Source: Candidatus Ulvibacter alkanivorans
Lineage (GTDB): Bacteria > Bacteroidota > Bacteroidia > Flavobacteriales > Flavobacteriaceae
Direction of reading: 5' to 3'
Length of the DNA stretch: 64,000 bases
Assembly: GCF_003333325.1 (NCBI RefSeq)
Contig: NZ_QOLC01000089.1
Coordinates: forward strand, 62,001-126,000
The notes under the pieces were generated by a model. The model was not told where the DNA came from. It did no database searches and saw nothing but the letters and a program-made list of their open reading frames with translations. Below, in pieces: positions 8,481 to 17,700 of this stretch. The first letter of the stretch is position 1; the number at the start of each line of letters is the position of its first letter. Both the position numbers and the translations under genes were made by a program.

Positions 8481-10013
8481 ATGAAAGATAAAAAGCACAT
8501 AGACCAGCTTTTTAAAGATCGCTTTAAAAACTTTGAAGCCACTCCCTCTCCCGAAGTTTGGAACAAGATCCAAGCACAATTAAAAGAAGAGAAAGAGGAG
8601 CGCAAGGTTATTCCATTATGGTGGAAAGTGGCCGGGGTCGCTGCTTTACTTGCCTTACTGCTTACCATTGGCAATACTGTTTTTGATCCCTTCGGAAGTG
8701 AGGATCCTTCCATTGTAACTGAAGATCCTTCTGAACACGTTGAAGACAGTTCTAAAGATCCAAACACAATTTCCAATGAATCGAAGACCGTGATCGCTTC
8801 CGAAGCAACCGAAGAAAAGACCGAAAATAGAAATGCTACCGATGCTTCAGAAGAACAAGATGATCTAAATACAACTAGAACAATTAAAGACAAAATCGTA
8901 AATAGCACAAAAGTTGCCGAAACTACGGTGGCTTCAGACAATAAAAAGAAGCAACCAAATAAGGCAGAACTATCAAATGACGAGTTACGTAAGAAAGCCA
9001 ATAAAGGTATTGCTTCCGATAAACGCATCGCTACTGTTTCCGAAGCAAAAAAGAATGAACTCGAAAAAGATCCTTTGATCGATACAGCAAAAGAAGTAGT
9101 AACTGAGACCAAGACCGGTGTGGCGGAAAACAAGTCTACCGATTCCGAAAACTTGGGAACATCAACTACGACCGGCGATACGAATAAAGAAGATGTTACT
9201 CAAGACAAAGAGAAGCCGTCTATTTACGATGCGATCGCAAGCTCTCAAGAGGAAGAAGAAAAAATAACAAAACCAAACACAAAAATTGACGACCGTTGGG
9301 ATGTTGGTCCTTTTGTGGCACCGGTATATTACAACACTTTAGGTGAAGGGTCTTCGATTGACGCTATGTTTGCTGATAATACACAAAGTGGAGACGTAAA
9401 TCTAAGTTATGGTGTACAAGTAAGCTACGCCATTACCGATAAATTAAGTGTGCGTTCTGGAGTAAGCAATGTTGACCTCAGCTACGCGACGGGTGATGTA
9501 GAACTAGGAACAGGTCCAGTGGGAGTGGCTTTAAAGTCGATCGATTATGGTGGCCGACAAGTTGTCTTGACCGTTGTCGACAAAGGAACCTTGGCCGAAG
9601 GAATGAACGATGGAGATCCTTTTGGAAACATCACGCCGAAATCCACTGCGGGCGATGTTTCGTTAATACAAAACATCAATTATTACGAAGTACCATTAGA
9701 ATTAAAATACGCCCTATTAAATAACAAAATAGGGGTTAATGTCATTGGTGGTTTTAGTACGTTATTCCTAGGAAGCAACGATGTTTCCGTTCGCGCAGCA
9801 GATTTTAGCGAAACCTTAGGGGAAGCCAACAATTTATCATCGGTTAGTTTTACAACCAATATTGGGTTGGGACTCGATTATAAGATTAGTAGAAAGTTTA
9901 AGTTTAATATTGAGCCTATGTTTAAATACCAGCTCAACCCGTACACAGATTCATCTGTAGGTTTTAAGCCCTATTATTTGGGAGTGTATACCGGTTTGAG
10001 TTTTAAGTTTTAG
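8481..10013 (+). CDS. Putative anti-sigma protein spanning both membranes
   Basis: 510 residues in a striking order. Residues 1-43: charged cytoplasmic segment with PEVWNKIQAQL, like short sigma-binding helices of Bacteroidota anti-sigma proteins. About 44-64: one membrane helix. About 66-268: low-complexity linker rich in Glu, Lys, Ser and Thr, long enough to cross the periplasm. About 271-510: amphipathic strands of an outer-membrane beta-barrel ending in GLSFKF, a C-terminal aromatic typical of barrel proteins. It directly follows the sigma gene. The layout matches the dual membrane-spanning anti-sigma factors described in Bacteroides. Sigma binding and topology are inferred; a plain porin is the alternative. 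Confidence 0.65.
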   Translation: MKDKKHIDQLFKDRFKNFEATPSPEVWNKIQAQLKEEKEERKVIPLWWKVAGVAALLALLLTIGNTVFDPFGSEDPSIVTEDPSEHVEDSSKDPNTISNESKTVIASEATEEKTENRNATDASEEQDDLNTTRTIKDKIVNSTKVAETTVASDNKKKQPNKAELSNDELRKKANKGIASDKRIATVSEAKKNELEKDPLIDTAKEVVTETKTGVAENKSTDSENLGTSTTTGDTNKEDVTQDKEKPSIYDAIASSQEEEEKITKPNTKIDDRWDVGPFVAPVYYNTLGEGSSIDAMFADNTQSGDVNLSYGVQVSYAITDKLSVRSGVSNVDLSYATGDVELGTGPVGVALKSIDYGGRQVVLTVVDKGTLAEGMNDGDPFGNITPKSTAGDVSLIQNINYYEVPLELKYALLNNKIGVNVIGGFSTLFLGSNDVSVRAADFSETLGEANNLSSVSFTTNIGLGLDYKISRKFKFNIEPMFKYQLNPYTDSSVGFKPYYLGVYTGLSFKF

Positions 10014-10062
10014 GTTATTTTTTAGTTGGTTAGGTTTGGATTATACCAAGCATTGATGACAG

Positions 10063-10096
10063 AAAAAACCGTCCTTCGCCATAGGGCGGTTTTTTT
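10063..10096. terminator. Bidirectional terminator
   Basis: A run of A, a 7-bp GC-rich stem (CCGTCCT / AGGGCGG, one G-T pair), a seven-base loop and a run of T. It sits between two convergent genes and can serve both: the anti-sigma-like gene on plus and plsC on minus. Confidence 0.88.
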
Positions 10097-10101
10097 ATGC
10101 G

Positions 10102-10842
10102 CTAAAGTGAAGGATTTTGAAGTTCGTCTAAAATTGCTGCTCTCGTTTGAAGTTTTAACATACGTCTATCTTCTAATTCTAATATCGCAGTTGGCACAAT
10201 AGGGAGCACGGTTACTCTCATTTTACCGGGAGTTCCACTAAAGAAGGTGTACGAAAACCGCTTTTTGTTGTCGTGAAATACCATAGGCGCAATAGGTATA
10301 TGATGTGCAATGGCTAAACGGAACGCACCATCTTTGAATTCGTCCAATACAATGCGCTCATCTTCTGGAATTCCTCCTTCGGGAAAAATACACACACTCA
10401 ATCCTTGATTCAATTTTTGTTGTGCTCGCTGAAATACTTCGAGCCTGCTCTTTGGACTGTTCCGATCTACCAGGATACAAGTGCGCTTATAGAAAAATCC
10501 GAAGACCGGGATCTTAGCTAATTCTTTCTTGCCAACAAAAACAAAAGGGTTACGAGTTACATATAACATCAACATGATATCGGTCATGGAGGTGTGATTG
10601 GAAACGAACATATAACTTTTTCGTTTTTCATATTGAGTTTGACGCTTTATCCTAGGAAAGAATCCCATACCGAACAGAATGATGGTTGCCCAAAGTCGAG
10701 CTAGTTTAAAAAAATACGGATACCAACTTTCCTTTGCGATACTTACAATAAGTAAAGGGAATAAGATAACGATAGGCACAGTGACCAGAATATAGAACCA
10801 TATTCGGTAGAGGGGCGTTAAAATGTAACGAAGAATTTGCAT
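10102..10842 (-). CDS. plsC: 1-acyl-glycerol-3-phosphate acyltransferase
   Basis: Membrane-bound PlsC-family enzyme that acylates lysophosphatidate to phosphatidate in phospholipid synthesis. 246 residues: an N-terminal hydrophobic region (about 10-35), catalytic HTSMTD (83-88, the HX4D box), and FPEGG (153-157), which binds glycerol-phosphate. Divergent from trpS. The family call is firm; some members acylate other lipids such as ornithine lipids, so the acceptor is inferred. Confidence 0.88.
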   Translation of the reverse strand: MQILRYILTPLYRIWFYILVTVPIVILFPLLIVSIAKESWYPYFFKLARLWATIILFGMGFFPRIKRQTQYEKRKSYMFVSNHTSMTDIMLMLYVTRNPFVFVGKKELAKIPVFGFFYKRTCILVDRNSPKSRLEVFQRAQQKLNQGLSVCIFPEGGIPEDERIVLDEFKDGAFRLAIAHHIPIAPMVFHDNKKRFSYTFFSGTPGKMRVTVLPIVPTAILELEDRRMLKLQTRAAILDELQNPSL

Positions 10843-10849
10843 CGCGCAT

Positions 10850-10857
10850 CAAAAATA
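10850..10857 (-). promoter_or_regulatory. Possible -7 box of plsC
   Basis: TATTTTTG on the minus strand matches TAnnTTTG and lies seven bases from the plsC ATG, so the mRNA would have almost no leader. No -33 element at the right distance. Confidence 0.3.
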
Positions 10858-10890
10858 ATGATTTGCAACCTACCGAAACGTGAAAAAAAG

Positions 10891-10898
10891 TAACTTTG
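10891..10898 (+). promoter_or_regulatory. -7 box of trpS
   Basis: TAACTTTG matches TAnnTTTG; the ATG at 10917 is 18 bases further on. The last three bases (TTG, 10896) are in frame with trpS and could be mistaken for a start codon. The upstream TTTG (10862) is 25 bases away, longer than usual. Confidence 0.45.
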
Positions 10899-10916
10899 CC
10901 AAAAATTGAATTATTC

Positions 10917-11885
10917 ATGTCGAGAATACTTACAGGAATCCAATCTACGGGAACCCCACACTTAGGGAATATACTAGGTGCCATCGTGCCGGCGATCAAA
11001 ATGGCGAACGATCCTAAAAATGAGTCGTATTTGTTTATCGCAGATATGCACTCCTTAACGCAAATAAAGGATGGTGAGACTTTAAAAAACAATACTTACA
11101 GTACAGCTGCGGTATGGTTGGCCTTTGGATTGGACATTTCGAAAACTGTTTTTTATCGACAAAGCGATATCCCACAAGTAACGGAACTGTCCTGGTATCT
11201 TAGCTGTTTCTTTCCTTATCAGCGCCTTACCTTGGCACACTCCTTTAAAGACAAAGCAGACCGATTAGAAGACGTAAACGCCGGATTGTTTACCTACCCT
11301 ATGTTAATGGCTGCCGACATCCTATTATACGATGCCGAGATCGTTCCGGTAGGAAAAGATCAATTACAACATCTTGAGATGACCCGGGATGTGGCTGCTC
11401 GTTTCCATGCGCAAATGGGTGAGACCTTTGTATTACCAGAGGCAAAAGTGGAAGAGAACACCAAGTTAATTCCGGGCACCGACGGTGCAAAAATGAGCAA
11501 ATCGAAAAACAATATTATCAACCTTTTCCTGCCCGACAAGAAATTGCGTAAGCAGATCATGGGTATTGAAACCGACAGTACACCGTTGGAAGATCCTAAA
11601 GACCCTAAAAGTTGTAATGTTTTTGCGTTATATGCTTTATTGGCTTCCGAAGGAGACATTGCTGCCATGCGTAAAAACTACGAAGCCGGTGGCTACGGTT
11701 ATGGCCATGCGAAACAAGCACTGTTTGAACTTGTACTAGAAAAATTTGCTGAACAACGCGAACGGTATACCTATTATATGAACCACCTGGATGAGATCGA
11801 TGCCGCATTGGCAGTAGGTGCCGAAAAAGCGACAAAAACGGCAAACGCCGTACTTTCACGTGTTCGTGAAAAGGTAGGATACTAA
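10917..11885 (+). CDS. trpS: Tryptophanyl-tRNA synthetase
   Basis: Class I aminoacyl-tRNA synthetase charging tRNA-Trp, 322 residues. The HIGH-like TGTPHLGN (11-18) and KMSKS (192-196) are intact. I chose ATG 10917, which begins MSRILTGIQ as in the family; the in-frame TTG 21 bases upstream lies inside the -7 promoter box and is unlikely. It ends convergently with dprA, the two stop regions overlapping by four bases. Confidence 0.96.
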   Translation: MSRILTGIQSTGTPHLGNILGAIVPAIKMANDPKNESYLFIADMHSLTQIKDGETLKNNTYSTAAVWLAFGLDISKTVFYRQSDIPQVTELSWYLSCFFPYQRLTLAHSFKDKADRLEDVNAGLFTYPMLMAADILLYDAEIVPVGKDQLQHLEMTRDVAARFHAQMGETFVLPEAKVEENTKLIPGTDGAKMSKSKNNIINLFLPDKKLRKQIMGIETDSTPLEDPKDPKSCNVFALYALLASEGDIAAMRKNYEAGGYGYGHAKQALFELVLEKFAEQRERYTYYMNHLDEIDAALAVGAEKATKTANAVLSRVREKVGY

Positions 11886-12988
11886 ACCAATTTAAATTGT
11901 TTTCCCGGCAGTGGTTGCACCACACCTTTTAATTCTAAGGTAAGTAATAATGAGGCTGCAGTAAAGGCGGGGATGCTACAACCCAGCGCAATACTATCGA
12001 GTAACTCTTTGTCTTTTTGTTGTAAATAATCGACAATTTTTTGTTCTGCTTCGGAAAGATCGTCGAACAATCGTGTTTGCACTACCGGAGATCGTGTAGG
12101 CTTCAATTTCCAACCCAGCATAAATACCAAATCGGAACTGGAGCTGATTAAATGTGCTTGTTGTGTTCGTATAAGGTAGTTACACCCCACACTTTGCAAG
12201 TCGGTGGCACGTCCCGGCACAGCGAAGACTTCACGGTTGTATGAATTTGCGATATCTGCAGTTACAAGACTACCTCCTTTTTCTCCCGATTCGATAACAA
12301 CGGTTGCTTCGCTAATTCCTGCAATGATTCGGTTTCTTCTTAAGAAATTAGTACGATCAAAGGGATCATCGCTCCAAAATTCGGTAATAAGCCCACCGTG
12401 GTCTTTCACCTTTTCCACATATTTCTTGTGTGATCTCGGATAAATTTGATTCAATCCGTGCGCTAAACAAGCAATAGTTTGTAGACCGTGCTTTAAAGCC
12501 GCCTTATGAGCTGTAATATCTACGCCGTAAGCGAATCCTGAAACAATCACGGGATCGAGTGGCACAAGTTCTGCAATCAATTTCTCACAAAAAGCTTTGC
12601 CATAGGTGGTTATGCTGCGAGTACCAACTATGCTAATAATTCGTTTGTTTTTTAGATCGATATTCCCTTTATGAAAAAATAACAGCGGACCGTCTAAGCA
12701 ATGTTTTAATCGTTCGGGGTAGGTCACCTCTTGATAGTAGCTATAGGCGATCCCGTTTTGTTCTACGAATCGAAGTTCGGCTTCGGCTTCATCTAAGACC
12801 GAACGATCGTTGAGCGCTTTCAATTTGCTCGCGCCAATTCCGTCGATTTTTAGCAATTTACGTGGGTCTTCGCTAAATACTCCTTCGGCAGAACCAACGT
12901 GATGAATCAATTTTTTTGCTGAAGCATCTCCCAAATTTGGTACGCGCTGTAATGCCAGCGTGTAGCGTAATTCATTTTTAGACAGCAT
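11882..12988 (-). CDS. dprA: DNA-processing protein DprA
   Basis: Loads RecA on incoming single-stranded DNA during natural transformation. 368 residues: an N-terminal helix-hairpin-helix region (VPNLGDASAKKL and IDGIGASKLKAL, 16-56), a Rossmann-like domain with SIVGTRSITTYG, SGFAYGVD and RNRIIAGIS, and a C-terminal winged-helix domain (about 300-368). All parts are intact, which supports competence for transformation; this matters because of the repeated TTCCGAAG motif in the window. dprA is widespread also in bacteria not known to transform. Confidence 0.93.
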   Translation of the reverse strand: MLSKNELRYTLALQRVPNLGDASAKKLIHHVGSAEGVFSEDPRKLLKIDGIGASKLKALNDRSVLDEAEAELRFVEQNGIAYSYYQEVTYPERLKHCLDGPLLFFHKGNIDLKNKRIISIVGTRSITTYGKAFCEKLIAELVPLDPVIVSGFAYGVDITAHKAALKHGLQTIACLAHGLNQIYPRSHKKYVEKVKDHGGLITEFWSDDPFDRTNFLRRNRIIAGISEATVVIESGEKGGSLVTADIANSYNREVFAVPGRATDLQSVGCNYLIRTQQAHLISSSSDLVFMLGWKLKPTRSPVVQTRLFDDLSEAEQKIVDYLQQKDKELLDSIALGCSIPAFTAASLLLTLELKGVVQPLPGKQFKLV

Positions 12989-13067
12989 GGTACTTGTGAC
13001 AATTTGCAGGGGAGTTGCACTTAAAAATACAACAATTTTGGTTGTTGATAACTTAATGCATTTAAAA

Positions 13068-13098
13068 TTGACGAAGGTTTAAAAAAAAATTAAGTTTG
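13068..13098 (+). promoter_or_regulatory. Promoter of the HU-CCDC81/SPOR gene
   Basis: TTG (13068-13070), 20 bases, then TAAGTTTG (13091-13098). The first ATG (13104) is only five bases past the box and the second (13110) eleven, so the mRNA would start at or just before the start codon. Confidence 0.5.
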
Positions 13099-13103
13099 TT
13101 TAC

Positions 13104-14045
13104 ATGCAAATGGCGAATTACATAAACGACCTACTCTACCGTTACGAGTGTGTGATCATTCCAGGATTTGGTGCCTTTTTAACCCAATATCGATCTGCGA
13201 GTATTGATGCCGATTCACATACTTTTACGCCACCGGGAAAAACCGTGTCTTTTAATCGACAACTTCAAACCAATGATGGGTTGTTGGCTAATTATGTAGC
13301 TTCCGCAGAGAACTGCAGTTATGAAGAAGCGCTCCAAAAAATTAGAAATTTTACCGGAAAGATCGCCTTACAACTTTCCGAAGGAGCAACCATTCAATTT
13401 AAAAAGATCGGTTCCTTTTCGTTAAATGAAGAACGGTCTATTCAATTCATACCTTCGGAAACAGAGAATTTTAGTACGGCTTCTTTCGGACTTAGTTCAT
13501 TTGTATCTCCAACCATATCGCGAGAAGGTATCAACGCATCCTCTGAAGCGGAAAAAGAGAAAACACCATTATTATTCACGCCAGAAAAACGAGAAACCCG
13601 ACCTTACCTACGCTATGCTGCTATTGGTTTGATCGCCGTTGCTTTAAGTAGCTTCGGAGGGATGAAACTGTATGAGAGCAACGTACAAAATCACAATTAT
13701 GCTGAAAAGCAAAAGGCGAATTCACTGGTTGATGATCAAATACAAGAAGCGACTTTTATATTAGAAAATCCGTTGCCGGTGCTAAATGTTAGCATTCCGA
13801 AGCAAACCGGAAAATATCACATAATTGCCGGTGCATTCAGAATTGAGGAGAATGCACAAAAAAAATTAGAACAACTTCAGGAAAAAGGCTATTCGGCACG
13901 AGCCATAGGAAAGAACCGATACGGTTTACATCAAGTAGTCTATCAAAGCTTCGAAGATCGATTGGAAGCGTTACGCTCGTTACGATCTATCAAGGCTACA
14001 GAGAACAAAGATGCTTGGTTGCTAGTTCAAGAACTAGATCAATAA
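13104..14045 (+). CDS. HU-CCDC81 and SPOR domain membrane protein
   Basis: 313 residues. Two N-terminal HU-like domains of the bacterial CCDC81 type (about 1-58 and 60-120), a short linker, one membrane helix (about 169-188), and a C-terminal SPOR domain (about 232-310; GKYHIIAGAF), which binds denuded peptidoglycan. It therefore joins a cytoplasmic HU-like domain, able to bind DNA or self-associate, to the periplasmic wall through the inner membrane. A Bacteroidota-specific architecture. A role in division or chromosome-envelope linkage is inferred. Translation may start at 13104 or 13110. Divergent from dprA. Confidence 0.82.
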   Translation: MQMANYINDLLYRYECVIIPGFGAFLTQYRSASIDADSHTFTPPGKTVSFNRQLQTNDGLLANYVASAENCSYEEALQKIRNFTGKIALQLSEGATIQFKKIGSFSLNEERSIQFIPSETENFSTASFGLSSFVSPTISREGINASSEAEKEKTPLLFTPEKRETRPYLRYAAIGLIAVALSSFGGMKLYESNVQNHNYAEKQKANSLVDDQIQEATFILENPLPVLNVSIPKQTGKYHIIAGAFRIEENAQKKLEQLQEKGYSARAIGKNRYGLHQVVYQSFEDRLEALRSLRSIKATENKDAWLLVQELDQ

Positions 14046-14066
14046 TCACTTTATATTCAACTTTCT

Positions 14067-14101
14067 TTTGACCATTGCCTAGGTAGGAATTACTACCTTT
14101 G
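14067..14101 (+). promoter_or_regulatory. Thioesterase promoter
   Basis: TTTG (14067-14070), 23 bases, then TACCTTTG (14094-14101). The gene ATG is 15 bases downstream. The TTG inside the box is in frame with the gene and is not a credible start. Confidence 0.55.
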
Positions 14102-14116
14102 CAAAAAAACAGAACT

Positions 14117-14626
14117 ATGGGTAGTAAAACACCAAAAGAAACACGAACGGTAATAACCGATCTAGTACTTCCTAGCGAAACCAATCCTATTGGAAATATG
14201 TTTGGAGGCGAACTGTTAGCGCGAATGGACCGAGCTGCCAGTATTTCGGCCAGACGACACAGCCGCCGTATCGTGGTAACCGCTTCTGTTAATCACGTTG
14301 CTTTTAATAAGATGATCCCACTCGGGAGTGTAGTTACTGTAGAAGCACACGTTAGTAGGGCGTTCAAAAGTTCGATGGAGGTCTTTATGGATGTTTGGAT
14401 CGAGGATCGCGAAAGTGGATTGCGCAGCAAGGCGAATGAAGCAATTTATACGTTTGTAGCGGTCGATGAAATGGGAAATCCTGTTCCTGTACCACAATTA
14501 ATTCCCGAAACAGAATTAGAGAAAGAACGCTATGATGCTGCCTTAAGAAGAAAGCAATTAAGTTTGGTATTGGCCGGAAAAATGAAACCGAACGAAGCTT
14601 CAGAATTAAAAGCATTGTTCGAGTAA
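14117..14626 (+). CDS. Acyl-CoA thioesterase, hotdog fold
   Basis: 169 residues of the YciA/BACH-like acyl-CoA thioesterase family, which hydrolyses acyl-CoA to free acid and CoA in the cytosol. The NPIGNMFGGELLARMD segment carries the conserved Asn, Gly and Asp/Glu of the active site, and ASVNHVAF is the next family block. Start ATG 14117 was chosen because the upstream TTG is within the -7 box. A terminator follows. Chain-length preference cannot be told. Confidence 0.88.
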   Translation: MGSKTPKETRTVITDLVLPSETNPIGNMFGGELLARMDRAASISARRHSRRIVVTASVNHVAFNKMIPLGSVVTVEAHVSRAFKSSMEVFMDVWIEDRESGLRSKANEAIYTFVAVDEMGNPVPVPQLIPETELEKERYDAALRRKQLSLVLAGKMKPNEASELKALFE

Positions 14627-14660
14627 CTTTATAGAAAAGTTAGTAGAATACGCGATTTAA

Positions 14661-14677
14661 CCTACTTGATTAGTAGG
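14661..14677. repeat. Small hairpin after the thioesterase gene
   Basis: CCTACT and AGTAGG form a perfect 6-bp stem with a five-base loop, 34 bases past the thioesterase stop and ahead of the terminator. Role unknown. Confidence 0.3.
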
Positions 14678-14696
14678 ATTTTATATTGCTAAAAGT

Positions 14697-14730
14697 GCAG
14701 AATTATTCTTAAAATTCTGCTTGTTTTTTT
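14697..14730 (+). terminator. Terminator after the thioesterase gene
   Basis: An 8-bp perfect stem (14697-14704 with 14713-14720), eight-base loop, followed by TTGTTTTTTT. Confidence 0.85.
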
Positions 14731-14750
14731 ACGTCGATTAGATATATTTG
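14721..14750 (+). promoter_or_regulatory. Protease promoter
   Basis: TTG (14721-14723), 19 bases, TATATTTG (14743-14750). The -33 element lies inside the T run of the preceding terminator. The ATG is 46 bases past the box, leaving room for the hairpin at 14767-14781 in the leader. Confidence 0.5.
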
Positions 14751-14766
14751 GATTTCCAAAAAAAAA

Positions 14767-14781
14767 TAGCTGCTTCAGCTA
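14767..14781 (+). promoter_or_regulatory. Leader hairpin of the protease mRNA
   Basis: TAGCTG and CAGCTA pair perfectly around CTT, 15 bases before the ATG. As RNA it is a short stem near the ribosome entry site; as DNA it is a 15-base palindrome just after the expected transcription start. Function is inferred. Confidence 0.4.
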
Positions 14782-14796
14782 CCTAAAAAAATCGTA

Positions 14797-17700
14797 ATGA
14801 ACAAAACTACTTTTACGCTACTCTTAGCCTGTATTGGAATTTTTACTTTATCATTTGCTCAATCTGATTATACGATCCGATTTCAAGATGAGGTCTTAGA
14901 AGTTCCCGAAAACATTAATACTTTTAATTGGGGACAAATGCCAGAATCTTCACGTTTGGCAAACGGATACTTTGGTTGGATCCAATTTTATGAAACCCCT
15001 TCGCAAACGGTTCAAGATCGGTTTGAAGCGAACAGCCTTCAGTTGATGGATTACATTCCGCATAGAACGTATTTATTTTATTTTCCTGAAACTGTTTCTG
15101 TAGATTTTCTTCGGAATAATGGCGTTCGTGCTATCGTTCCCGTAGAAGGTCGTTTTAAACTTTCAGAAGAACTGAAAAATCCACCATACCCTTCTTATGC
15201 TAAGAAAGGGAATAAAATATTGGTCACTTTAATTCATCATAAAAACGTATCTACCGATTTCGTGCTGCAGGATCTTGCACAACAACAAATCACTTTAGAA
15301 CAGCAATATAAAGGATCGAACATTATAGACTTGGCGATTCCCGATAATTGCTTAGATGCATTGTCGAACCTTCCATACGTACGATGGGTTGAGCTAATTG
15401 CGGCTCCTCCGGTGAAAGATGACACTAGAGGAAGAAGTCTTCACCGTGCAAGTGGTTTAGATACGCAAACAAGTGCCGGTAGAAACTACACAGGAGACGG
15501 AATTGGTGTTATGGTACGTGATGATGGAATCGTAGGACCTCATATCGACTTTCAAGGTCGTATAGACAATTCGTTCGCTAGTGGAACCACAGGAACCCAT
15601 GGTGATGGTGTTGGAGGTATTATGGCAGGAGCCGGTAACCTTGACCCTACCATGCGAGGAATGGCAGCCGGATCGAATATTTTTGTATCCAATTACGCTT
15701 CTAATTTTTTAGATACCGCCACTCAAACGTATATTAACAATGGCGATGTTCAAATCACCAATTCATCGTATAGTGATGGTTGTAATGCGGGGTATACATC
15801 GGGTACTAGGACTGTAGATTTTCAAACCCGCACAATTCCGACCTTGCTACATGTGTTCTCTGCAGGAAATTCAAATAACAACAACTGTGGATACGGAGCC
15901 GGGAACCAATGGGGGAATATTACCGGAGGTCACAAACAAGGAAAGAATGTAATTGCTACTGCTAATACATTTTTTGACGGATCGCTTGTAAATTCCAGTA
16001 GTCGTGGACCGGCTCATGACGGCCGAATTAAACCCGACATTGCCGCCAACGGACAAAATCAAGGATCTACCAATCCCAATAATGGCTATCAATCATTTGG
16101 TGGTACTTCCGGAGCTGCACCGGGAATCGCAGGCGTTGCTGCTCAACTATATGAAGTATACGGTGACCTTAACGGAGGTGCTTTTCCACCTTCTGCACTC
16201 ATTAAAGCAACACTTTTAAATACCGCCAACGAAGCCGGGAACATTGGACCTGATTACAAATTTGGTTGGGGAATTGTAAACGGACTTAGAGCCGGAAAAC
16301 TAATTGAAGAAGGACGTTATTTATCTGACACTAGTATTCAAGGAAGTACTAATACACATACTATAAACGTGCCTGCAGGAACTGCACAAGTACGATTCAT
16401 GGTTTATTGGAGTGATCCGGAAGCAACTCCGGGAGCAAATCCCGCCTTGGTTAATGACCTAGACCTGGTAGTAACCGATCCTTCTAATAACGATTATCTG
16501 CCATGGATCTTGGACCCTACACCAAATCCTACTACTCTTAATCTTCCCGCTACAAATGGTGAAGATCATTTAAACAATGTTGAACAAGTATTGATCAACA
16601 GCCCAGCAGCCGGTGATTATGACATCGACATTACCGGGTTCAATGTACCGGTAGGACCTCAAGAGTATTTCGTGGTATATGAAATAATTTCAGAAAACCT
16701 AACACTTACTTATCCAAACGACGGAGAAAGTTTCCGTCCGGGCGAAACAGAAAGCATCCACTGGGACGGGATCAATACTACTGCAGGCTATACCTTAGAA
16801 TATTCTACCGATAATGGAGGAACTTGGAATTCGATCACCACGGTGAGTAACACTACCACCAACTATGGTTGGAATGTCCCTAACGAAGTTACCGGAAATG
16901 CTTTGATCCGAATCACAAGTGGTTCGTTCCAAGATACGAGCGATGCCACTTTTTCGATCGCGAATCAGGTTACCGGATTAGAATTTGCCCAAGTATGTCC
17001 AACCAATATTACATTTGCTTGGAATGCGTTGGCAGATGCTGAAGAATACGATGTTTATCTGTTAGGTAATAAATATATGGAAGTAGTAGGTACTACAACA
17101 GGTACTACTGTAACGGTTCCAATTACAGACCCAAATGCGACGCAATGGGCTGCGATAGTTGCAAAGAACAATACAGAAGGTTGGGAAAGCCGACGTACTA
17201 TTGCGATCAATTACGCAGGTGGTTTATTGAATTGCTCGTTGGCAAACGACGTAGCACTCGAAGCGATCAACAACTCGGCCAACGACTTCGCGATTATCTG
17301 TAGCGGAACCGATGAAGTGACCATTTCGGCTACAATTCGAAATACAGGTGTAGATCCACAGAGTAATTTTACGGTAGGATATCAAATCGATAGCAATACG
17401 CCAGTTGAAGAAACCTATACAGCTACCTTAGCGAGCGGACAGCAAGACAATTTTGAATTCACCACGCCGGTGACTTTATCAACCGCAGGCGAATATACGC
17501 TTAGCGTATATGTTGATCTGTCTACAGATCAAAATGCTTCCAACAATGAGCAATCGTTAGACTTTTATGCTGCAGTCGAGGCCACTTCATTGGATTTTGA
17601 AGAAGACTTCGAAACGAGTAGTCTTCCGCCCGCCGGATGGTATATCTTGAATAACGATGGAGCCATTACATGGACAGAACGAACCAATATTACCGGTAGT

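Noticed and set aside
8438..9133. Long Ser/Phe/Val-rich reading frame on the minus strand
   Set aside because: It lies wholly antisense to the sigma and anti-sigma-like genes, and its composition mirrors the Glu/Lys/Ser-rich linker on the other strand. No start signals or domain.
10896..10898. TTG as trpS start
   Set aside because: It is the end of the TAACTTTG promoter box; family members begin at the ATG 21 bases downstream.
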